Assembly: GCA_903831635.1 (NCBI GenBank)
Contig: CAIKYN010000133.1
Coordinates: forward strand, 1-10,101
DNA length: 10,101 nucleotides
Direction of reading: 5' to 3'
DNA from: an uncultured Spartobacteria bacterium
Lineage (GTDB): Bacteria > Verrucomicrobiota > Verrucomicrobiia > Chthoniobacterales > UBA6821
The notes under the pieces were generated by a model. It was not told the DNA's origin. It searched no databases and saw only the letters and a list, made by a program, of their open reading frames with translations. The translations under genes were made by a program, and so were the position numbers. This document shows positions 1-6,263 of this stretch, one piece after another. Position 1 is the stretch's first letter; every line of letters begins with the position of its first letter.

Positions 1-408
1 CGTCTGGCAAGACAGGCTCTCAATTCCCTGGTGCATCACGCCGGAAACCTCAAGGGCGATGACCATAACCTTCATAACCTGACCGATCGAGAGCTTGAGA
101 TCATGATCCTCATGGCGGGTGGAGATTCGTGTCAGGACAGTGCCGACAAGCTCCACATCAGCCCCAGAACGGTCCAGGTCCACAGGAACAATATTCGACT
201 CAAGATTGGCTTGGAGAGCGCCCTGCAACTTCACGCCTATGCCGTCCGTTTTTACGGAGAGAACTCTCTTAATCAAGGCCCCGGTCCTCAAGCAAAGACC
301 GGCAGTCTGATGCCATCACGGCTCAAGAAGCACGCTTCTCCCGCCATCAACCTTGAGAACGAGACGGTCAAGGCATCGCTCAAGCGCTTTGTGGAACGTT
401 TCCCCTGA
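1..408 (+). CDS. LuxR/GerE-type DNA-binding regulator, 5' partial (probable response regulator C-terminus)
   Basis: The reading frame is open from base 1, with codons RLARQALNSL before the first possible start (GTG at 31), so the gene very probably begins upstream of the window. The visible part holds a typical GerE/LuxR helix-turn-helix, about 57 residues encoded by bases 79-249. It begins LTDRELEIM, has the recognition-helix pattern ISPRTVQVHRNNI, and ends in a KIGLESALQLHAYAV segment. Such domains bind DNA as dimers and usually form the output half of NarL/FixJ-type response regulators. The leading helix before the HTH would suit the end of a receiver domain plus linker, but no receiver motif is visible, so that is inference. 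An unusual tail of about 50 residues, basic and Pro/Gly/Lys-rich, follows the HTH; most family members stop soon after it. A stem-loop lies 28 bp past the stop. The target genes are unknown, and nothing in the sequence ties it to the polysaccharide operon. Confidence 0.85.
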   Translation, partial: RLARQALNSLVHHAGNLKGDDHNLHNLTDRELEIMILMAGGDSCQDSADKLHISPRTVQVHRNNIRLKIGLESALQLHAYAVRFYGENSLNQGPGPQAKTGSLMPSRLKKHASPAINLENETVKASLKRFVERFP

Positions 409-435
409 GCTCCAGACAAGAGCTTCTAATCACCT

Positions 436-455
436 TGCTTAGGCGGAGCTAAGCA
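436..455 (+). terminator. Candidate stem-loop terminator after the LuxR-type gene
   Basis: A perfect 7-bp inverted repeat, TGCTTAG and CTAAGCA, flanks a 6-base loop (GCGGAG) and is followed by only three T residues. It lies 28 bp downstream of the regulator stop codon. A weaker 5-bp stem (AGCTC at 408-412, GAGCT at 420-424) overlaps the stop codon itself. The position fits a transcription terminator, but the U-tract is short, so an attenuating or mRNA-stabilising hairpin is equally possible. The rest of the gap between the two genes (409-501) shows no convincing promoter. Confidence 0.4.
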
Positions 456-501
456 TTTCCGCATCTATCGGATTCCGGTCTTGGCGGTCATCTTTTCGGT
501 G

Positions 502-1101
502 ATGAACTCCCCATCTCCAATCCACGCCATCCTCCCTCGCAAGCGTACTTCACCCAAGTCCCGCACTCGACATCACGAGCATCCCGCATCCGGGAAAACA
601 TCTCACCTCACTCAGACACTCTATCCAGAGGGTTACCAGATCAGTGTGATCTGCATCTATCCCTCCGTCGAGGGAGGTAAACTCGCGAAACAATGGCTCG
701 AAAGCGCCTTCCATCAAACCGCCCCTCATACCAGCACCTGCATCGAGTATTACAATGATGCAGTCCTGAGCCATGACGGTATCAGCTGGGAGCATGTCAT
801 CGAGAGAGTCATGCCCGATCTCATCCTGATGGTATGCGATGGAAAAAGTCCGTTGATTGCTGGACTTCGTCACTCGCTGAGAGAACTCCTTGCCAAGTCA
901 AGCAATGGGAAAAAGCCACTGGTCGTGTTCCGCGACCTCGAACTCCAACCAAGCATCAACGCCACGGTTCTTCTCGACTATGTCTCCGCGCTGAGCAATC
1001 GAAATCATTGTGAGTTCAACGCCATGAATGGTGATGGCACGCCCATCCATTGCTTCCGACATCCCCGCCTGTTGCTGAAGGCTAGGAAACGTCACGAATA
1101 A
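502..1101 (+). CDS. Hypothetical protein, 199 aa, unknown family
   Basis: I do not recognise this protein. The first 45 residues are basic and low-complexity (PRKRTSPKSRTRHHEH) and probably disordered. From about residue 46 it looks like a compact alpha/beta domain: a hydrophobic strand ISVICIYP (47-54), a helix around GGKLAKQWLES (58-68), a strand and acidic turn PDLILMVCDG (105-114), then a helix and a further strand KPLVVFRDLE (138-147). This alternation resembles receiver-like or Rossmann-like folds, but no phosphoacceptor or nucleotide-binding motif is evident. There is no signal peptide or membrane segment, so it is probably cytoplasmic. ATG 502 is chosen; an in-frame TTG at 481 would add seven residues, and neither has a ribosome-binding site. 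Two minus-strand open frames inside it look like shadows. It lies after the LuxR-type gene and ends 13 bp before the convergent phosphoesterase gene. Confidence 0.6.
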   Translation: MNSPSPIHAILPRKRTSPKSRTRHHEHPASGKTSHLTQTLYPEGYQISVICIYPSVEGGKLAKQWLESAFHQTAPHTSTCIEYYNDAVLSHDGISWEHVIERVMPDLILMVCDGKSPLIAGLRHSLRELLAKSSNGKKPLVVFRDLELQPSINATVLLDYVSALSNRNHCEFNAMNGDGTPIHCFRHPRLLLKARKRHE

Positions 1102-1114
1102 CGCACAGGAACCA

Positions 1115-1954
1115 TCAAACCGACTTTAGTGTCAGCAGTGAAATCTCAGGTGGGCAACGGAAGCGTACCGGCGCATAGGCCACCCCGATACCTGCTGAGA
1201 CGAAAACCTTCGCATTCGGGGATTGGATCAGACCGAGCATGTATCCCTCACAACCTGGCGGCACCACCGGCCTTCCGAGAATCGGGAGATTAATCTGACC
1301 TCCATGCGTGTGACCGCAGCAGACGAGCTTGATCCTCGGATCTGTCAGGCGATCGACAAGCGCTGGACTATGGGTCAGCGCGAGGATCACAGCATCGGAA
1401 GTCGCTTCGCTCAGACCTGCAGGCACATTGGGATGACCGATCGTGGCATCGTCAAATCCGGCAAGATAAAGCCGGGAACCATTGCGATTAATCCAGGCAC
1501 CCCGGTTCGTGATTTCTGTCAGCCCCTGCCGTGCCAGTTCCGTGGAGGTGAGTGTCCTGTTCGCCCTGATGTCGCGGTTCCCCTGAACAGCAAAGACACC
1601 CAGGGGCGCTCTCAGCTGTCCCAGAACATCCATTACCGGAACGATCAGTTGAGGATCATGATCCACATAATCACCACCGAGAAGAATCAGATCCGGCTTC
1701 AGGGCGAGAGCCATCGCGACCGCTTTTTGAACATACTCCTGAGAAATAAAAACACCCCGGTGAAGATCAGTTAGGAAGGCGATCCTGACACCCTCAAACC
1801 CGGATGGAAGAGCCCTGATCGTAATGCTCTGCTCGTGGGGAATCAGATCTCCCGACTCCCAATAGGAATAGGCACTCCCTGCACCAAGAGCGCTCCAGGC
1901 CGTGGCGCTGATGGCACCCTTCACAAAACTCCTGCGTGTCATCCGATCCACCAT
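1115..1954 (-). CDS. Tat-signal calcineurin-like metallophosphoesterase (YkuE/YaeI type)
   Basis: A 279-residue protein with an N-terminal twin-arginine signal (TRRSFVKG, residues 6-13, then a weakly hydrophobic Ala/Gly/Ser stretch), indicating export of the folded enzyme across the inner membrane. The dimetal phosphoesterase signature follows in order: TDLH (D63, H65), GGDYVDHD (D95), GNRD (N126), LTHSP (H195) and GHTHGGQ (H215, H217). Length and motif spacing match the YkuE/YaeI family, whose members hydrolyse phosphoesters, in some cases of UDP-diacylglucosamine or phospholipids; the substrate here cannot be read from sequence. The third motif has Arg127 where most calcineurin-like enzymes have the catalytic His; LpxH-type UDP-diacylglucosamine hydrolases also carry GNRD. 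The start is either ATG 1954 or, four codons on, ATG 1942, which puts the Tat motif nearer the N-terminus and has GGATC just upstream. It is convergent with the hypothetical gene and divergent from the flippase gene. Confidence 0.88.
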   Translation of the reverse strand: MVDRMTRRSFVKGAISATAWSALGAGSAYSYWESGDLIPHEQSITIRALPSGFEGVRIAFLTDLHRGVFISQEYVQKAVAMALALKPDLILLGGDYVDHDPQLIVPVMDVLGQLRAPLGVFAVQGNRDIRANRTLTSTELARQGLTEITNRGAWINRNGSRLYLAGFDDATIGHPNVPAGLSEATSDAVILALTHSPALVDRLTDPRIKLVCCGHTHGGQINLPILGRPVVPPGCEGYMLGLIQSPNAKVFVSAGIGVAYAPVRFRCPPEISLLTLKSV

Positions 1955-2019
1955 AACTCAGGTTAACACGTCCGAGTCCCGGACAACAGCTCGAGACTTT
2001 GCACGCAGTGGAATAGAGG

Positions 2020-2048
2020 GTGTCACTTCGAAGGCATTCTCCTATTCT
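2020..2048 (+). promoter_or_regulatory. Weak candidate sigma-70 promoter for the flippase gene
   Basis: In the 127-bp divergent gap between the phosphoesterase and flippase genes, GTGTCA (2020-2025, 4/6 to the -35 consensus) and TATTCT (2043-2048, 4/6 to the -10 consensus) are 17 bp apart. They lie 34 bp before the GTG start. The match is poor enough to arise by chance. I found no comparable site for the minus-strand gene. Confidence 0.22.
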
Positions 2049-2081
2049 GGTTGAGAAGAGTTTCTAAACCTTCCCACCCCA

Positions 2082-3572
2082 GTGACCGCACCCGAACAAT
2101 CATCCGGCCAGCAAGCATACCGCCGGGAGTTGCTTTCCAATCAGCTCTGGCAGTCATTGAACTTCGGATCGAAAGCCGCGTTTCTTCTGCTTCTCACGCC
2201 GATGATGATCTCCCATTGGGGAAGTCTCCGGTATGGGCTTTTTGCTTTGTCCAGTTCCCTGCTTGTTTCGATGGCACTCCTCGACGGCGGCATCCGCTCA
2301 CTGACGCGCATTCAGATGGCTGATGCCTGGAAGCGTGGTGACACGGAATCCCTGCAACGGAGCTATACCGAAGGGATTCTTACCTTTGCCTCGCTCTCGA
2401 TAGTGGCAGTCGCCATCAGCGAACTCCTTTCCCTAAGCGGATGCCTCACCGCTTGGTTCCATCTTCCGGCGGGAGGTTCCCGGGTTCTCGTGTTAACGGT
2501 GTTCTGCACGGCGATCCTCATGACTTCTATCCTCGTGCTGGAGCCTCTGGCCGCGAAAGGGAATCTCTCGACCCTGAAGGCCGCGAATACCTGGGGAGCC
2601 ATGGCCGCCATACCAGTCTCTGCACTTTTGGTATTCCTTGGAGCAGGAGTTGGACCGGTGATCGTTACCTATGCAGCCTGCATGACCCTTCCCAACCTTA
2701 TCGTGGCATGGAGGAAGGGGCTCTTTGCACTCCTCCCCTGGAGTGAACTTCGACGCTTCCGTCCAGCGACGGCTTTGAGAACTCTGCATCACGGTTTCTG
2801 GTATTACCTTACGACGGTCTCGCTGATCGGAAAGACCCATGCCCTCACCTTTCTCGTCTCCGCCATTGCTGGTCCTGCCGAGGCAGGAATCTTTTATATT
2901 CTCCTTCGCTTCTCCGAGATCATCAGCAATGTCGCCTCCACCTCAAGCGAGACATCCCTTGCCGTACTGACCGCAGATACTGAAAAGGATACGAGACATA
3001 ACGATTTTCTCCAGAGCTGGCTGTATGTCGCCTTGTTCTCCTTAACGGGTGGATTGATGTTTCTCTTCCTAACGAGACAGTTGTTGGAAGTCTGGCTTCA
3101 TGGAACCGTGAGCGTCTCCTCTCGTGTCGGCTTGGGCCTCGCCCTCTTTGGCCTCTCAGGGGCCTTCAGTAGGGTCGTGGTGAATACCTCCATGGGTCTC
3201 AATCTGACCCGTCCCGCTGCGTTGGCCGGATGTGCCGAAGCATTGATCGGGATGATCGGAGCATTCTTCGGTTATCGTTACGGGGGGCTAACGGGACTCC
3301 TTCTGGGTGGAAGCCTCGGTTTTCTCTGCCTCCTGCCAATCACCTCCATGATTTCCAGGCGCTGTGGTTTTCACAATGTAGGGAGCTGGATCCGACCGCT
3401 CGTTCCCATGCTCCCAGGCCTTCTACTCACGGGAACCCTTTTCTCCATCGCTTCGCAATTCCACCAAATCTCCATCTATCTGGTGACTTTTTTTCTCGTG
3501 GGGGCGATCTGCCTGTGGCAACTCAAGATTATTCAGAATCGAATCACGAGGCGATTCTCGGAGAGTCCGTGA
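2082..3572 (+). CDS. Wzx-like polysaccharide flippase (MOP superfamily)
   Basis: A 496-residue, strongly hydrophobic protein with about 12 predicted membrane segments. A short cytoplasmic N-tail precedes a first helix around residues 27-45, then LRYGLFALSSSLL and the charged loop with MALLDGGIRSLTRIQMA. This N-terminal arrangement (two helices, then a polar loop with DGG and an Arg) is typical of polysaccharide biosynthesis/Wzx proteins, which flip undecaprenyl-diphosphate-linked repeat units across the inner membrane. Length fits the family (about 400-500 residues). GTG 2082 is the first start after an in-frame stop at 2052-2054 and has no ribosome-binding site, so the exact start is uncertain. 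The gene converges on the export operon, and its last 29 bp overlap the end of the chain-length gene. It is the only operon-associated gene here on the plus strand, so it is expressed separately. A MATE-like or other MOP transporter is the alternative; the context favours Wzx. Confidence 0.85.
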   Translation: MTAPEQSSGQQAYRRELLSNQLWQSLNFGSKAAFLLLLTPMMISHWGSLRYGLFALSSSLLVSMALLDGGIRSLTRIQMADAWKRGDTESLQRSYTEGILTFASLSIVAVAISELLSLSGCLTAWFHLPAGGSRVLVLTVFCTAILMTSILVLEPLAAKGNLSTLKAANTWGAMAAIPVSALLVFLGAGVGPVIVTYAACMTLPNLIVAWRKGLFALLPWSELRRFRPATALRTLHHGFWYYLTTVSLIGKTHALTFLVSAIAGPAEAGIFYILLRFSEIISNVASTSSETSLAVLTADTEKDTRHNDFLQSWLYVALFSLTGGLMFLFLTRQLLEVWLHGTVSVSSRVGLGLALFGLSGAFSRVVVNTSMGLNLTRPAALAGCAEALIGMIGAFFGYRYGGLTGLLLGGSLGFLCLLPITSMISRRCGFHNVGSWIRPLVPMLPGLLLTGTLFSIASQFHQISIYLVTFFLVGAICLWQLKIIQNRITRRFSESP

Positions 3573-5610
3573 TCACGACGCCCATGACACGCCACTGGCG
3601 GGAGCGAGCGATCGAGCAGGCCAGTGTCAGCTCACTCATCTTGGTACGATGGTATTCGGCTGTGAGAATCAGATTGGAGTAGAGGGGGAGAACCATCTCC
3701 AACAAGCGGTCTGGAATGAGGCAGGGTGCATCGATCAGAACACAATCCCAGTCCGTGGAATGGGAGTTCAGCCATGCAGAGATCGGACGGCGACCGATCA
3801 CCTCGATAAGTTTTGCTTTCGGAGAGGAAGGGGCAATGAGGGCTAGTTTGCCGGGACCTGTGACCGGCACGAGATTCATAGCTGACTCCATGGGTTGTTC
3901 ACTGAGGAGCCAATCCCCAAGGCATTTCTCAATCCTTACCCCAAGCGTTGGAGCAATCCTTGGATCCTTGAAATGCAGATCGATGACGACGACACGCCGT
4001 CCCTCGTTGGCCATCAATTGAGCCAAGCGTGCAATCATGGGTGAGGATCTTTGGTGTGTTGAGACCGGGGTGAAACCGAAGACGCTGAACTGATACTCAT
4101 TCGTGACTGCAAAGAGACGGTCGATCAATGCGCCCACGTCAAAGACTCCCGCTTCTGAAGTCCCTCCAGAATCTTCTCCCGATGAGCTATCACCTCGTTG
4201 AGTACCGGGAGTGGGAGATAAGGTCGGAGGGATCATCTTCTCGGAGATGGGGAAAACTGCCAAACAGGGGATGCCGAGGCGCGTCTCGATTTGTGCAGGT
4301 GAGACCAAGGCGTTGTCTGAGAGGGATGTCATGAAGGCATAAGCAAACCCGATCGCGCCACCGATACCTGCACCGAGGAAGAGATAGACGAGAAGTAGTG
4401 GAGTGTAGGGCTTGACCGGTGGAGAAGCGCGATTCACCACAACAATCATGTTCGCATCACCCTGTTTGATTCCATCTACTGGACTTTTCTCTGCAATCAG
4501 ACGCATTTGCTCGGGATTACCAAAACTCTGGGCGATATGAGCTGATGCCTCGGAATAGGCATCGAGTTTCTCAGCCGCCCTCTGCTTACTTACCTGGAGG
4601 TCTTTCTCCTGACTCAGACGAATGGCGTACTCGGAGCGTAGCGACTCAGCGAGTTTTTTGGCGTAGCTGTCGAGTTGCCCCCGAAGAGATCGTAACTCGG
4701 AGGCCTTACCCTGAAGACGGGCACCTCGTGTGCTGGTAGAGGCCAGTGCCTTGTATTCCGACTCTACAAGAAAGAGCTGCGTCTTCAAGTTGCCGAGCGT
4801 CGCATCCTGGGCAAAGACCGGGTAGTTCTCGAGCGGCAGACCCTTCTTGAGATAATCCTCCAACTGATCTTTCTCCTGCTCCAGCTTGATCCTCTGAGCG
4901 CTGACATCGGAAAGCTGGAGAATCATATTGTCTGCTTGAGACTTGGAGAGGGCCGCCAGGGTCTGGATCGCTTTGAGAGAACCGCCGACCCTGTTGTAGA
5001 GATCGAGTTGATTGAGGACAGCGTTCACAACCGCAGCCGCAAACTCGGGACTCCGCGAATCGGCAGTGATCGAGCCGAGTCGGCTGTTCCTGATGGCTGC
5101 CACCTGGACATTGGCAACAGGCCCCCCAGCTGAGGGCGTCACCCTCCGATCAAGGCCGGCAAAAGCGATCCTTCCCGGAGGAATTCCGAGCTCTTTCTCA
5201 ACGGCCAGCTTCATCTCCCGATTCGCAATACTCAGGATCAGGGTCTGAACCAACTGCCGCTCGGTCTCTGCATCACCCGCTTTTCCTGTCTGCACGAAGG
5301 GAAGTTCATCAACCAGAATCGTTCCGGTGGCTCGATAGGCAGCAGGTGTCAGCACAAAAGCGATTAGGGAAAGCAACACACCGACGAGGACTGCGACCGT
5401 AATCGTCTTGATGGTGTCGGCATGGATTCTCAGCATCTCCGCCGTCCCGATCTGATAGCGACCTACCCAGTTGGTCCTGCGCCTACCCTGTACATTCTCA
5501 CGCTGATCCAACCCAACCCCTACTCCCCCTACTCCCCCTACTAGCGGTTTTTTAAGAACATCATCGGTTGCTCTCCGCAGTGGGTGATTTTCATCCCTCA
5601 TGGAGTTCAT
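3544..5610 (-). CDS. Wzz/Wzc-like polysaccharide co-polymerase with degenerate BY-kinase domain
   Basis: A 688-residue inner-membrane protein that should control chain length and coordinate export. A cytoplasmic N-tail (1-65) includes a Gly/Val repeat. It is followed by TM1 (about 67-89), a Wzz-type periplasmic domain (about 90-200), a long coiled-coil region (about 220-350), the Pro-rich segment ASPPVKPYTP (395-404) and TM2 (about 404-427), all as in Wzc/Wzz proteins. A disordered Ser/Gly/Pro linker (about 460-488) leads to a cytoplasmic P-loop-kinase-like domain. That domain keeps the Walker A' frame (VVVIDLHFKDP, 541-551), a GLSD-like CLGDWL and a Walker B strand (CVLIDAP, 623-629). The Walker A position (about 512-525, GFTPVSTHQRSSPM) has no GKS/GKT, and the C-terminus (TDSPRIAS) has no tyrosine cluster. 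It is therefore probably a pseudokinase. ATG 5610 or ATG 5601 may start it; neither has a ribosome-binding site. It is the last gene of the operon, 18 bp after the export protein gene. Confidence 0.92.
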   Translation of the reverse strand: MNSMRDENHPLRRATDDVLKKPLVGGVGGVGVGLDQRENVQGRRRTNWVGRYQIGTAEMLRIHADTIKTITVAVLVGVLLSLIAFVLTPAAYRATGTILVDELPFVQTGKAGDAETERQLVQTLILSIANREMKLAVEKELGIPPGRIAFAGLDRRVTPSAGGPVANVQVAAIRNSRLGSITADSRSPEFAAAVVNAVLNQLDLYNRVGGSLKAIQTLAALSKSQADNMILQLSDVSAQRIKLEQEKDQLEDYLKKGLPLENYPVFAQDATLGNLKTQLFLVESEYKALASTSTRGARLQGKASELRSLRGQLDSYAKKLAESLRSEYAIRLSQEKDLQVSKQRAAEKLDAYSEASAHIAQSFGNPEQMRLIAEKSPVDGIKQGDANMIVVVNRASPPVKPYTPLLLVYLFLGAGIGGAIGFAYAFMTSLSDNALVSPAQIETRLGIPCLAVFPISEKMIPPTLSPTPGTQRGDSSSGEDSGGTSEAGVFDVGALIDRLFAVTNEYQFSVFGFTPVSTHQRSSPMIARLAQLMANEGRRVVVIDLHFKDPRIAPTLGVRIEKCLGDWLLSEQPMESAMNLVPVTGPGKLALIAPSSPKAKLIEVIGRRPISAWLNSHSTDWDCVLIDAPCLIPDRLLEMVLPLYSNLILTAEYHRTKMSELTLACSIARSRQWRVMGVVITDSPRIAS
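5517..5543 (-). repeat. Three tandem 9-bp repeats inside the co-polymerase gene
   Basis: On the plus strand the unit CCCCTACTC occurs at 5517-5525 and 5526-5534, and as CCCCTACTA at 5535-5543. On the coding strand it gives the Gly/Val run VGGVGGVG (residues 24-31) in the cytoplasmic N-tail before TM1. Because the unit is a multiple of three, gain or loss of copies would change tail length without breaking the frame. Confidence 0.85.
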
Positions 5611-5628
5611 GGTATAAAATACAACAGT

Positions 5629-6237
5629 TTACAGGAAATTTCTAGGAACGGTGATCACATCACCCGGTTGCAGAAGGATATTCTCCTCCATACAGCGCCC
5701 CCTCATCATCTCGCGTAGATCGAGTTCATAGACCTCCACCGAGCCAGCGTTCTGCCTGACCAAACGTACACGGCGTTTATTTGCAAGCGGTGTGAAGCCG
5801 TTGGCAGCTGCAATGGCATCCATCACGCGCATCGGTCCATCGGAGAGCTCCGTATGGATCTGGTGAAAGACCTCCCCGAGGATCGTCACACGATTTGGTC
5901 GGAACTCGACAATCTGAATCTCTTTCGCGTCGGGATACGATCGACAAAGGAGTGCTCGGAACTCCTCCCCTCTCATTCCCCGAACACTCTTCGACCCGTT
6001 AGAGAGTTCCAGTTTACCATCCTGCTGGATGGTCACTTCGGTGACTCCCCCGTCGCGGCCGATGATACGAGCGGAATCAAGTGGCTCCATCACATACGGT
6101 TGTACGGAGGTAGTGATCGGATGGGCGGACCCCGTGGTGCAGGTACTGCATCCAGTCCCAAGAAACGGTGCGATGGCTATCAGGAGGGCCGTCAAAACTG
6201 CAGCCTTGGGGAGAACTAGCCTCATGTTGTTTATCAT
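5629..6237 (-). CDS. Short Wza/OPX-family polysaccharide export lipoprotein (SLBB domain)
   Basis: A 202-residue export protein. The N-terminus (basic start, hydrophobic stretch to about residue 26, then GTGC with Cys30) looks like a lipoprotein signal peptide, though the -3 residue is Gly and not the usual Leu. A divergent polysaccharide-export domain follows (about 47-105; VTIQQDGKLELS, with LD where many relatives have GD), then an SLBB domain (about 115-200; RVTILGEV, DAIAAANGFTPLA, RVRLVR, LQPGDVITVPRN). The protein ends right after this, so the C-terminal amphipathic helix that forms the outer-membrane pore in E. coli Wza (about 380 residues) is absent. It is expected in the periplasm, bridging the co-polymerase and an outer-membrane channel. 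ATG 6237 is chosen over an in-frame TTG 6267 that would overlap the barrel gene stop, because it gives a standard signal-peptide length; ATG 6225 is also possible. None has a Shine-Dalgarno sequence. Confidence 0.85.
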   Translation of the reverse strand: MINNMRLVLPKAAVLTALLIAIAPFLGTGCSTCTTGSAHPITTSVQPYVMEPLDSARIIGRDGGVTEVTIQQDGKLELSNGSKSVRGMRGEEFRALLCRSYPDAKEIQIVEFRPNRVTILGEVFHQIHTELSDGPMRVMDAIAAANGFTPLANKRRVRLVRQNAGSVEVYELDLREMMRGRCMEENILLQPGDVITVPRNFL

Positions 6238-6263
6238 ATGTTGATTGGTTGGTTGTTGATAGG

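Noticed and set aside
550..1095. Two minus-strand frames (107 and 65 codons) inside the hypothetical gene
   Set aside because: They are short, lack a start context and have no visible motif; the plus-strand frame is longer and continuous, though its own reality is only moderately sure.
1102..1114. Terminator between the convergent hypothetical and phosphoesterase genes
   Set aside because: The gap is 13 bp and I found no inverted repeat with a T-tract there.
1223..1774. A 183-codon plus-strand frame antisense to the phosphoesterase
   Set aside because: The minus strand encodes all expected metal-binding motifs; the plus-strand product shows no domain or hydrophobic pattern.
3544..5610. Possible frameshift or gene decay in the kinase domain
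   Set aside because: The frame is continuous, motif spacing is normal, and strands on both sides of the missing Walker A loop are well formed, so it looks like functional divergence.
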